DNA of 64,000 nucleotides from assembly GCA_040389165.1 (NCBI GenBank), contig JAZKAK010000003.1, positions 1 through 64,000 of the forward strand. The letters run 5' to 3'. Position 1 is the first letter of the stretch. Each line of letters opens with the position of its first letter. Below are positions 8,887 to 16,320 of this stretch, piece after piece. The position numbers were made by a program, and so were the translations under genes. The stretch comes from CAIOTO01 sp040389165 (GTDB lineage Bacteria > Pseudomonadota > Alphaproteobacteria > Paracaedibacterales > CAIOTO01). Under the pieces are notes generated by a model. That model ran no database searches. It was not told the DNA's origin and saw only the letters and a program-made list of their open reading frames with translations.

Positions 8887-9364
8887 TCCATCCCACTTTG
8901 CCGCACTAAGTTTTGTTATTTTCATCGCCTTTCTTGTATGGAAGCGATTTTTCAATCTAGGCACACTTTTGGATGTGGAAATCGACACCATTAAAACACG
9001 CATATCTGATGCGGCACAGGAACGCGAAATTTCGTATGCACGTTTAAAGGAAATGAGCATCAAACTTGAAAACAATGCGGCAAAAGTACTTGAAATCGCT
9101 GAAAAAGGACGTCTTAGTTGTGATGTTTTACTGCAATCAATGCGTGAGGAAATCGCCGTCGAAATAGCAAAAAGACAACAACTACACGCAATGCAAGCAA
9201 GGCAGCTCGAAGAACATTTTCGCAAACTGTATCAAGAACAGCTGATCAAACATATAAGTGAAAAACTAACACTCTATTTACACGAACACGCGAACGACGC
9301 ATTTCAAGAACTACAGCTTGAAAAAGCATTGAACTTGCTCTCACCACTAAAAATCGCAGCATAG
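8873..9364 (+). CDS. atpF: F0F1 ATP synthase subunit b
   Basis: The frame is open from 8804, but the ATG at 8873 gives the normal start MPSIDPSHFAAL and places the single transmembrane helix (FVIFIAFLVWKRFF) at about residues 12-27. That gives 163 residues. The remainder is an amphipathic coiled coil for the peripheral stalk (DVEIDTIKTRISDA, EQLIKHISEKL). It overlaps atpF' by 14 nt, suggesting translational coupling. It is the last gene of the operon. Confidence 0.93.
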   Translation: MPSIDPSHFAALSFVIFIAFLVWKRFFNLGTLLDVEIDTIKTRISDAAQEREISYARLKEMSIKLENNAAKVLEIAEKGRLSCDVLLQSMREEIAVEIAKRQQLHAMQARQLEEHFRKLYQEQLIKHISEKLTLYLHEHANDAFQELQLEKALNLLSPLKIAA

Positions 9365-9410
9365 CCACGCAGGCTCACCTTGTCATCCTTTGACTCGATC
9401 CGGGAATCTG

Positions 9411-9523
9411 GCTTCATACAAATTTCTTACGTTTGAGATACCCGTGCCAAGCACGGGTAATACACATACTGGATATTTTGTGAATCCCACTCTGTCATCA
9501 ACTATGTGGTTTTATGCAATTAA
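9411..9523. repeat. 113-bp direct repeat, copy 1 (contains a family E palindrome)
   Basis: Begins GCTTCATACAAATTTCTTAC and runs to GTTTTATGCAATTAA. It matches 11451-11563 with only about three substitutions in the same orientation. It contains a perfect 8-bp hairpin, ACCCGTGC (9440-9447) / GCACGGGT (9451-9458). No T-tract follows, so it is not a standard terminator. The two copies bracket the GT90-like gene. Confidence 0.9.
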
Positions 9524-9546
9524 AACAGGAAATGTGCGCTTACATT

Positions 9547-11184
9547 TTATCTTGTGCAACAGAGCCCTGTGCGCGTTTCGAGCGCTGTAATAATTTCAGC
9601 CAGATAGCGATTGGCTCGACATTCGTTTAAAAACAATTCTGCAAATCGTTTGCCATTTTCGCCGATTTGTTCGGCTTGCTTTGGGTTGCGTTCAAGCCAT
9701 TCGTAAACAGGCTGCAAATTTGATAAATCCTTATTAATCATGATATGAGTTTCATCGTCAACATGTTCCGTCGTCGTAAAAGGGTCATAAGCTTTCATCC
9801 AGGGATAAAACCATTGGTTGCATTCAGTTTGCATAAGCAAGACAGAACCTGTCGCTAAAATACCAGGAACGCGCCCCCAGGCTGCTCCGAATCCATCGAA
9901 TGATAATAAGTATTTATAGTTTGCGTGCCCAATATAATCAATTGGTTCACCAATTTTTGACGCATGATTAGCTGCGAACCATTTTGAAAATTCCCTGTTT
10001 CTCGATGCCCCATTTTCCCTAGCTCCCAATTTTAAGTAATTTAAATTCGTAACCACGCATTTAACAAATGAATGCTCATCTGCATAGTCCAAAAGATGTA
10101 AACGTGGAATTTCATGCTTTCTATTAAATTGATAAGGATGATCTGATCCGCTTAATCCACCTGAGAAAAAGCATTGATTAGATCGTGTTTCAAACTTAGG
10201 CAAGGTGCTTCTCAGTAATTCATCGACAAGCTCAACATCAACACCAAGTATATAAAAGTCAGGGATTAGAATAAGATTTTTTGTCCAAGGAAGTCTGTCA
10301 CTAGAACATGTTGCTAATACAGGGCAACGCGTCAATATTTCAGCAAATCTATTTCCAATTTCAAGATCCGCGCCATCGATAGTGTCCATAAGGCCAGGTT
10401 CAGCAAGCAAAACCATAATAGAAAAATCACGCGTAAAAGAGAATGGTTTTTGTGTATAACATGCCATATTACCCAAACTAGTACGTATGACTTGGGCGTT
10501 ATTCCCATTGTTTCTACGCTGCTCGCTAGAGTTGCCATTATATAGACATTCAAAAGACCACTGGTTTTCAGCTAACTTATACGTAAATTTAGCAAACGGT
10601 AAATTTTTGTAAGCTTGATGTGTTGCCTGTCTAATGAAATTATTAAGTTCCGCATAAAGATTAACTTTGCATCCTGCTATATATGATAAATTCGTACGTA
10701 CAGATGATGAAATTATTTTTTCTGCATTACTCCATTCACGTGAATATATATGACTTGCCACAGAATCTGTGGCATCAGGTGATCGAGGAGCGTCATTTTC
10801 TAGGATTCCATCAATATCTTCAACACAGAAGTAGTCGAATCCATGCATAGAATTGTATCTTTGCAAAATAGTGGCAATTTCATCATCACTGCAACTAGCT
10901 TCGTTGAAAACGGGATAGTCTTCTCTTACAGTGATAAAACGGGACGTTGCTGTAGATTTTTCTTCTACTACTTCGCAAGCTACGCTTACATGCACAGAAT
11001 GCCCGGCGGTAGATTTTTCTTCTACTACTTCCCAAGCTACGCTTACATGCACAGAATGCCCGGCGGTCGTAGCTGAATCGACGCCATTTTCTTTTTCACA
11101 GGCTGCTTCATCGCTTGAGTAAGACGCTACGTGCATTGTTGTTATCAAAAGCATAGCATTTATTAATTTAGTATACATTTTCAT
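9547..11184 (-). CDS. Secreted GT90 (CAP10/LpsA-like) glycosyltransferase-family protein
   Basis: The 545-residue protein begins with a Sec leader (MKMYTKLINAMLLITTMHVASYS). Its C-terminal domain carries the GT90/CAP10 signature at about 423-469: YKYLLSFDGFGAAWGRVP, then ILATGSVLLMQ, then QWFYPWMKAYDPF. The family includes eukaryotic protein O-glucosyltransferases and fungal/bacterial capsule or LPS glycosyltransferases. Residues about 40-80 contain a tandem 20-residue repeat (AGHSVHVSVA[WC]EVVEEK), from a 60-bp DNA duplication. An exported GT90 would not meet cytosolic donor, so action in a host is an attractive inference. Flanking 113-bp direct repeats suggest it arrived or moved as a unit. 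No catalytic assignment is made beyond the family. Confidence 0.75.
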   Translation of the reverse strand: MKMYTKLINAMLLITTMHVASYSSDEAACEKENGVDSATTAGHSVHVSVAWEVVEEKSTAGHSVHVSVACEVVEEKSTATSRFITVREDYPVFNEASCSDDEIATILQRYNSMHGFDYFCVEDIDGILENDAPRSPDATDSVASHIYSREWSNAEKIISSSVRTNLSYIAGCKVNLYAELNNFIRQATHQAYKNLPFAKFTYKLAENQWSFECLYNGNSSEQRRNNGNNAQVIRTSLGNMACYTQKPFSFTRDFSIMVLLAEPGLMDTIDGADLEIGNRFAEILTRCPVLATCSSDRLPWTKNLILIPDFYILGVDVELVDELLRSTLPKFETRSNQCFFSGGLSGSDHPYQFNRKHEIPRLHLLDYADEHSFVKCVVTNLNYLKLGARENGASRNREFSKWFAANHASKIGEPIDYIGHANYKYLLSFDGFGAAWGRVPGILATGSVLLMQTECNQWFYPWMKAYDPFTTTEHVDDETHIMINKDLSNLQPVYEWLERNPKQAEQIGENGKRFAELFLNECRANRYLAEIITALETRTGLCCTR

Positions 11185-11308
11185 TTAAAATACCCATTCT
11201 ATAAATGTTTTATTTTCCCAATATGGGCTATTATTCTTAATATGGGGATTGTTTTCATTTTGTCAATAGATAATCTGATATTACTCTGTATGAGTAACAC
11301 AATCTATC

Positions 11309-11400
11309 CGTCATCATCACGAGGAGCAAAGCTCCATGGCGATCCAGGGAAAGAGCCAACTGGGTGGCCACACTCAGCTTCGAGGGATTCGCCATGACGG
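11309..11400. repeat. Family D palindromic repeat
   Basis: Runs from CCGTCATCATCACGAGGAGC to GGGATTCGCCATGACGG and includes CATGGCGATCCAGG and TGGGTGGCCAC. With the direct repeat at 11451-11563 it fills most of the gap 11185-11551. The remainder is AT-rich upstream DNA of the GT90-like gene. Confidence 0.6.
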
Positions 11401-11450
11401 CAGCGGGAACGTCTTAACTTAATGGCAGAGGGATCACGTCCGGGGATCTA

Positions 11451-11563
11451 GCTTCATACAAATTTCTTACGTTTGAGATACCCGTGTCAAGCACGGGTAA
11501 TACACATACTGGATATTTTGTGAATCCCAGTATGTCATCAACTATGTGGTTTTATGCAATTAA
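11451..11563. repeat. 113-bp direct repeat, copy 2
   Basis: Near-identical to 9411-9523. Its final bases encode the last codons (LIA) and TAA stop of the neighbouring DUF2155-like gene on the minus strand. The hairpin ACCCGTGT/GCACGGGT is conserved with one wobble pair. Confidence 0.9.
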
Positions 11564-12049
11564 TTTAGGCACGCACGTAACAACCAAGCACTCCACGGGA
11601 ATAACAGCATAATTCGCATGCACAAAGGTCGGGCTGATCGTTGACATCAACCCCGAAAACACTAAGGTTGGCGGAAATACATTGACCAAATCAGGCTCAG
11701 TCATGACACGATAAGGTAACGTGTGAATATTCATATAAATCGTTGTATTAACATGTCCGCCAGCATATTTTTGCAGTACGCATGACTGTGGCTGCATAAT
11801 CAGTGTGTTATATCGAATAGACTCACCTAACGGCACATGCACGACTTTAGTACGATTCATTTTTAGTTCAATTACTTTAAAAACGGCAATCATGCACATC
11901 GGAACGGGAGCCGCAACTTCAGGCAATGGAGTCGATACAGGCACAGGAGACACAGGCGCAGCTGACGGCACAGCTAATGGTGCCTGCTGTTCTGCAGCAC
12001 ACATATGTGTGATATTAACAAGTAACAATAAATATAATAAGTGGCACAT
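11552..12049 (-). CDS. Secreted DUF2155-like protein with proline-rich linker
   Basis: The 165-residue protein has a short Sec leader (MCHLLYLLLLVNITHMCA), a linker rich in P, A, V and S (about 20-50), then a C-terminal domain. Its landmarks (VIELKMNRTKVVHVPLGESIRY, an acidic/hydrophobic middle, LVFSGLMSTISPTFV, and a terminal VECLVVTC) resemble DUF2155, an alphaproteobacterial exported domain of unknown function. The match is by eye and imperfect. It lies 9 bp downstream of the next secreted gene, so the two probably share a transcript. The stop lies in the 113-bp repeat. Confidence 0.6.
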   Translation of the reverse strand: MCHLLYLLLLVNITHMCAAEQQAPLAVPSAAPVSPVPVSTPLPEVAAPVPMCMIAVFKVIELKMNRTKVVHVPLGESIRYNTLIMQPQSCVLQKYAGGHVNTTIYMNIHTLPYRVMTEPDLVNVFPPTLVFSGLMSTISPTFVHANYAVIPVECLVVTCVPKLIA

Positions 12050-12058
12050 GACTGCTGT

Positions 12059-12652
12059 TTAATCTGCTTTCTTTTCAAAGTACGACAATCCCCATCTAAG
12101 ATAAGATGCACCTGGAATCTGAAAAGGCGCACGTTCATCAATAAGCGCTAAGGTCAATTCTGATACTCCCGCAGCCACACCACGGCAAATAGCACGCGCT
12201 GTTGATGTCGCCCCCGTAGTAGCGTCAATACCAGCGTCTGAAGGCACAGTGTTTTCTACCTGCGAGACAAAGAGAACCGTTAATTCAATAGTACATGAAT
12301 ACCTAATCACACAATAGTCCGAACCTTTGACGATAGCGCGATCCTCTTCTTTAACCGTCGACGACGTACTGCCAGAGCCTTTGGAAGCCGAACACGTCTT
12401 TCTTCTTTCGCATGTTGGAGAAGCCGGCGCTCTTGTCCCGGCAGAATATTCTTCATCTGTTAGTTCTCTACGCTCCGGCACGGGCAGCTGCCCGCATAGT
12501 TGAAACGTTTTGCGGTTAGCAGCACACGTAGCGCATGATTCTTCCAATACTGATTTGTCGTTCTCATGGTCGACTTTATTTGCGGCAAGCGCCACGTCAG
12601 ATCCAGCAGCGAACCCAACAACCAACAACGTAAAAAAACGTAAAAAATTCAT
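12059..12652 (-). CDS. Small secreted cysteine-containing protein, unknown
   Basis: The 197-residue protein has a clear signal peptide (MNFLRFFTLLVVGFAAGSDVALA, cleavage before ANKVD). The mature chain contains a CATCAANRKTFQLC cluster (about 40-53), a low-complexity Ser/Thr/Lys stretch (CSASKGSGSTSSTVKEED) and a hydrophobic C-terminal half. No family is recognised. It is first in a two-gene unit with the DUF2155-like gene. The cysteines suggest an oxidised periplasmic or extracellular protein, by inference. Confidence 0.6.
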   Translation of the reverse strand: MNFLRFFTLLVVGFAAGSDVALAANKVDHENDKSVLEESCATCAANRKTFQLCGQLPVPERRELTDEEYSAGTRAPASPTCERRKTCSASKGSGSTSSTVKEEDRAIVKGSDYCVIRYSCTIELTVLFVSQVENTVPSDAGIDATTGATSTARAICRGVAAGVSELTLALIDERAPFQIPGASYLRWGLSYFEKKAD

Positions 12653-12842
12653 ATTATTAAGTCCAGTTTTATATCCATAGATGACATCTGCGTTCTAGGT
12701 TTACCCGAGATGCAGCCTAAAAAAGTCATCACATTGAGTCTTTATACACGAAGTTCACTTTGAAACCTATCAAAAATATCCTTTTGTTATGATTTCACGA
12801 AACAAATCAATCATCCGCACGCTCTCATCTTCAACCTCATGC

Positions 12843-12964
12843 CATTTTAAAAAAAGTTCGAGTGGCGAGCCTGCAAAATTCGAACAGCGTAGTTTACTAA
12901 CGTAAATGAGCAGCGCAGACATCAACTAGGGCTACATCAATCAATCTTTAGTGAAATTAGTATA
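12843..12964. repeat. Family B element, diverged copy
   Basis: From CCATTTTAAAAAAAGTTCGA to CTTTAGTGAAATTAGTAT, with the internal landmark GTTTACTAACGTAAATGAGCAGC shared with the copy at 40501. Ends are eroded (CCATTTT / TTAGTAT instead of ATACC / GGTAT). The rest of the gap 12653-13059 holds only the AT-rich upstream region of the VOC gene and nothing further recognised. Confidence 0.6.
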
Positions 12965-13059
12965 AAAAGATGGATTATTTTTCTAATGGTTTAATGTGAT
13001 CTATTATGATAAAAATCGATCAGAACTGCAACTTTCAAACTGCATAGAAGGAAAACACC

Positions 13060-13476
13060 ATGGGAACAAAACACTTTGCCGCCTGCCCCACTATCATTTC
13101 GTACCTCACCGTATCAGACACAAAAACATCTATTGCTTTATATCAAAAAGCATTTGGTTTTAAATGGCTTAACGAAGATGAAGTGGCAGCAGATGGCACA
13201 CTTGATCATGTCGAAATGCAATACAAAGATGTCTTTATTATGTTCGCACGCGAAGGCGCATTTGGCTCAACTAAAAAAACATTCACACATTTGGGGGTCG
13301 AAGCGCCTAATTGCATTTATCTGTATTGCGACGACGTTGATCAGATATACACTACAGCCATCGACGCGGGCATGCAATCGCTGATGGAGCCAAATGACGC
13401 ACACTGGGGTGATCGCGTATGCATGGTAAAAGATCATGACGGTTACGAATGGATGTTCGCCAAACACATAGCCTAA
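13060..13476 (+). CDS. VOC-superfamily (glyoxalase/bleomycin-resistance-like) protein
   Basis: The 138-residue protein shows the paired beta-alpha-beta-beta-beta modules of VOC proteins: ISYLTVSDTKTSIALYQKAFGF (14-35) and IYLYCDDVDQIYTTAIDAGM (about 89-108), ending in WGDRVCMVKDHDGYEWMFA. This is closest in style to the PhnB/YdeE-like subgroup. GAAGGAA is a good ribosome-binding site 5 nt before ATG. The substrate and any metal use are unknown. The family B element starts only 3 bp after the stop. Confidence 0.8.
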   Translation: MGTKHFAACPTIISYLTVSDTKTSIALYQKAFGFKWLNEDEVAADGTLDHVEMQYKDVFIMFAREGAFGSTKKTFTHLGVEAPNCIYLYCDDVDQIYTTAIDAGMQSLMEPNDAHWGDRVCMVKDHDGYEWMFAKHIA

Positions 13477-13479
13477 CTT

Positions 13480-13606
13480 ATACCGTTTTCAAAAAGTTTT
13501 GAGTAGTAAGACATCAAAATTAGAGGTGCGCAGTGTACACTTGTACATGAGCAACAGAGATATTGCAGAGGACTGCACTAATTGAAAGTTAGTGAAAATG
13601 GTATTA
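13480..13606. repeat. Family B element (about 127 bp, inverted ends)
   Basis: Left end ATACCGTTTTCAAAAAGTTT; right end GAAAATGGTATTA. Internal landmarks are AGTAGTAAGACATCAAAATT, GTGTACACTTGTACATGAGC and CTGCACTAATTGAAAGTTAG. It is opposite in orientation to the copies at 23451 and 59761. Its right 29 bp are translated as the C-terminus of the gene ending at 13578. Confidence 0.88.
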
Positions 13607-16073
13607 CATCAATGGCCTGAGATGTGATGGGCAGAATTGCAATCTCAGGCAGCTTCACGAACTTATGTTTATGAGTCCGCACACCATTGGACCCAAATTT
13701 CGGCTGATATCCCCAGCTTCCTGTACTGCCTGATTTAAACAACGAACCAAAACACATTGGCAAAATTGCATCATCAACAGTCAATGTCGCATCAATGGCA
13801 GCCGAAAGTGCAGGGCCTGAAATCCAAGCATGATCCTCATCTATAGGTAAATATCGTTTAAGTTGTGAAAAATCAAAGTGCAGGGTTACGCTGCCTAATG
13901 AGTCGATAAAAGCAAAAAGATGCCCCCAAAGATCTGCGTGTGGTTTTGATGCCATTAAGTTCACATCTAGCCAATTTTCTAATATGAAATAATCACGTTG
14001 ACTGAAAATATAATCAAAATTATCAATTGCCGTTTCTGTGTCGCCATTCAATAAGGTCCCCATATCTGCACAAATCCCTCCACGCAAATCAATAACATTA
14101 AAACGCAGTAATATACTTGCATTTGCAAAACGCTTCATACCGTAAAGAATGTCAAATATCTCTTTACCACGCATACAATCGGAAATCTCTGTCGTATTTC
14201 GAATCTGTGCACCGGGAATATTATCGTTAATCCACTGCGTTGTTTCTGGCAAACGTTCCGGCACATTGAACCAAAATATTGTTTCCCAATCTTCAGTTAA
14301 AACTGATAATGAATTTTTTACAGCTTGTAGCAGTTTAACAGGCACTTCCTCTGGCGCATCAGGCGATGTTAGCCAAAAACGTTGCTGTATGTGTGGTATT
14401 GTTTTTCGTGCAGATTCAGCTTTATCTAAATAAATTGATTTTGCTTTTTCATAATGAAACTTACGTCTAGCGACAACATCTTCACGTGATAATCCATAAA
14501 AATGTTGATCAATAAGCTCTACCAACGAACATCGTGCCAAGGAGTAATCTGAAATCAAAGTCCCATACGTATCTTTTTCAAGGTGATCCTCGTTCACATT
14601 GAAATATTCAAGTAGTAATTTTGTTGTAATGCGCTGAGAACTAATAGATTTGTTACCATACTTAGCTTTTCCTGCCCACGTCTGCAAACTATTGAATTTA
14701 TAAAAAGACCTCTCTGATGTTATTAAATACGATGTTGAATGTTTCATTTTAGAAAGGATGACAGGATACGTTTTGCTTGAAAGCAAGCCAACGCCTCCAT
14801 CATTTCTTTCATCAATGCTTTGCATATATGAATAATTAAGTCTGACAAAATTCTTATATAGTTTCAAAAGATCAAAAAAGAAAGGACTCTCTTTAACGCC
14901 TGCAATAAATCCTTCTAATAATTGATTGTGTTTCCTTCCTGCCGCAAAGATATGTTGATAATCATTTAAGGGTACAATTATTTCAGGAAAGAGCTCGCAC
15001 CCTAAGTCACAATAAACACCACCAATTTTATAAAGAACAAAAATACGAGCAATGTTACTTATAATTGTACAATACGAATCTTTCATTAATCCATCAAATA
15101 CAACATCTGGCCACAAGTGATCCGTTATCTCTCTCAGCTCCCTTACGTGTATGTGTGGAGAATTTATTCTTAAATATTCAATGCTTTCAGTCATAGTTGA
15201 TTTATCAAGGCACCACAATATATGCATCCATTTGTCACCAAGCAGCTTAGTATTATTAACATACCGTTTCACTGAGATCAGTGGTGCATCGTGAAATGGA
15301 TTTAGCCATGCACGATGATTAATTCGGGGGATTTTTGAACCAGAAACCCGAGTACATGTTGATTGAAATATGTCTTCTGTGTCTGGTAAATCTTTATACA
15401 AACTTGATAGCATGGCAATTTCATCAACATATTTTTCTAATGCATCTTTTGTTGATGCAAAACGTGCTGTTGGTTTTAAAAAACGAATAGCAGCCGGCGT
15501 ATCTTGGATAGACGCTTTTTCTTCCCTGTTTTGATCAATCGTAAAACTTAAAATTCCATCGTCATACTGTATATTAAATTTATAGTCAGACAAAACACCC
15601 GTCGCACAATTGATTTCATGAATCGTTGATTCAGTTTCATCCAAGAGAATGGATTCAGCAGGCTGAAGCGTAAGTGAGCGCCTTTGCAAGGCTAAAATAG
15701 TTTCTGGGTTTGATTTCTCATTCGTTAATGATAGCGTGCGTTCAGGGGCATCCAGCCGTCCCCCTCCCCATCTGAACACGCCATCAATGCCATCGATTTC
15801 GTGTGTTTTTTCTGCCGGAATAATATGCTCTGCGCCCACGTAAATATGAAGATCCAAAGCATTCATGCCCGTATTCGTGACCTTAACTTTTTTTTGTTGC
15901 AACTCGCGTAAGATTGAATTGGCGTACACATGACTCTTGTCAGCATCAATGCGCATTACAAATGGTGCGTGCGGATCGGGCCGCAGCACATCCACCATTC
16001 CGTACCCTCCGCATATAAAATACGAATATATAAAAATGGCATAAGACGCTATGTGCGGAAACCGTGCAGACAT
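13578..16073 (-). CDS. Large secreted protein with two GT32/TcdB-like glycosyltransferase domains
   Basis: The 831-residue protein starts with a Sec-like leader (MSARFPHIASYAIFIYSYFICGGYGM). Residues about 35-200 form an unrecognised beta-rich domain. Two related GT-A-like domains follow at about 247-480 and 559-800, each opening with the IPxIxxRxWL pattern (IPRINHRAWL and IPHIQQRFWL). Each has a GGxxxDxG loop (GGVYCDLG, 351-358; GGICADMG, 665-672) where GT32/TcdB-type enzymes normally have a DxD metal site. The usual SDxxR before the loop is SNIAR in domain 1 and SILLR in domain 2. The last residues, IPFSLTFN, come from a family B element. A host-directed glycosyltransferase or a sugar-binding derivative is possible; activity is uncertain. 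Confidence 0.72.
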   Translation of the reverse strand: MSARFPHIASYAIFIYSYFICGGYGMVDVLRPDPHAPFVMRIDADKSHVYANSILRELQQKKVKVTNTGMNALDLHIYVGAEHIIPAEKTHEIDGIDGVFRWGGGRLDAPERTLSLTNEKSNPETILALQRRSLTLQPAESILLDETESTIHEINCATGVLSDYKFNIQYDDGILSFTIDQNREEKASIQDTPAAIRFLKPTARFASTKDALEKYVDEIAMLSSLYKDLPDTEDIFQSTCTRVSGSKIPRINHRAWLNPFHDAPLISVKRYVNNTKLLGDKWMHILWCLDKSTMTESIEYLRINSPHIHVRELREITDHLWPDVVFDGLMKDSYCTIISNIARIFVLYKIGGVYCDLGCELFPEIIVPLNDYQHIFAAGRKHNQLLEGFIAGVKESPFFFDLLKLYKNFVRLNYSYMQSIDERNDGGVGLLSSKTYPVILSKMKHSTSYLITSERSFYKFNSLQTWAGKAKYGNKSISSQRITTKLLLEYFNVNEDHLEKDTYGTLISDYSLARCSLVELIDQHFYGLSREDVVARRKFHYEKAKSIYLDKAESARKTIPHIQQRFWLTSPDAPEEVPVKLLQAVKNSLSVLTEDWETIFWFNVPERLPETTQWINDNIPGAQIRNTTEISDCMRGKEIFDILYGMKRFANASILLRFNVIDLRGGICADMGTLLNGDTETAIDNFDYIFSQRDYFILENWLDVNLMASKPHADLWGHLFAFIDSLGSVTLHFDFSQLKRYLPIDEDHAWISGPALSAAIDATLTVDDAILPMCFGSLFKSGSTGSWGYQPKFGSNGVRTHKHKFVKLPEIAILPITSQAIDVIPFSLTFN

Positions 16074-16139
16074 AAAAATGACCTAAATTATTATTCACCT
16101 AGGTTAACGCTAGAGGTCATTTATTAAGAAAACGTTAAA

Positions 16140-16320
16140 TTTTTGTATTCACAAGGGCACAGACCCGGTGATCTATAAACAGCTAGACCCTCGTGTATTC
16201 ACCGGGCACAGACCCGGTGATCTAGATGCCCAGATTGATCCCCGGAATGCACACTTGCACATGAGCAACACAGATAATGCAGAAAGCTGAAGCAATCATT
16301 TATTTCAGGAATTGGTATTA
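16140..16320. repeat. Family E repeats and a partial family B element
   Basis: TGTATTCACAAGGGCACAGA, then CCCGGTGATCTATAAACAGC, recurs at 16193 as GTGTATTCACCGGGCACAGACCCGGTGATCTAG. From about 16250, CACACTTGCACATGAGCAAC..GGAATTGGTATTA is the right part of a family B element. Its terminal TTA (16318-16320) is the thrS stop codon read on the minus strand. Confidence 0.7.

Noticed and set aside
9440..9458. Perfect 8-bp hairpin after atpF as a Rho-independent terminator
   Set aside because: No T-run follows the stem in either direction, and the hairpin is part of an interspersed repeat found elsewhere, so it is not called as a terminator.
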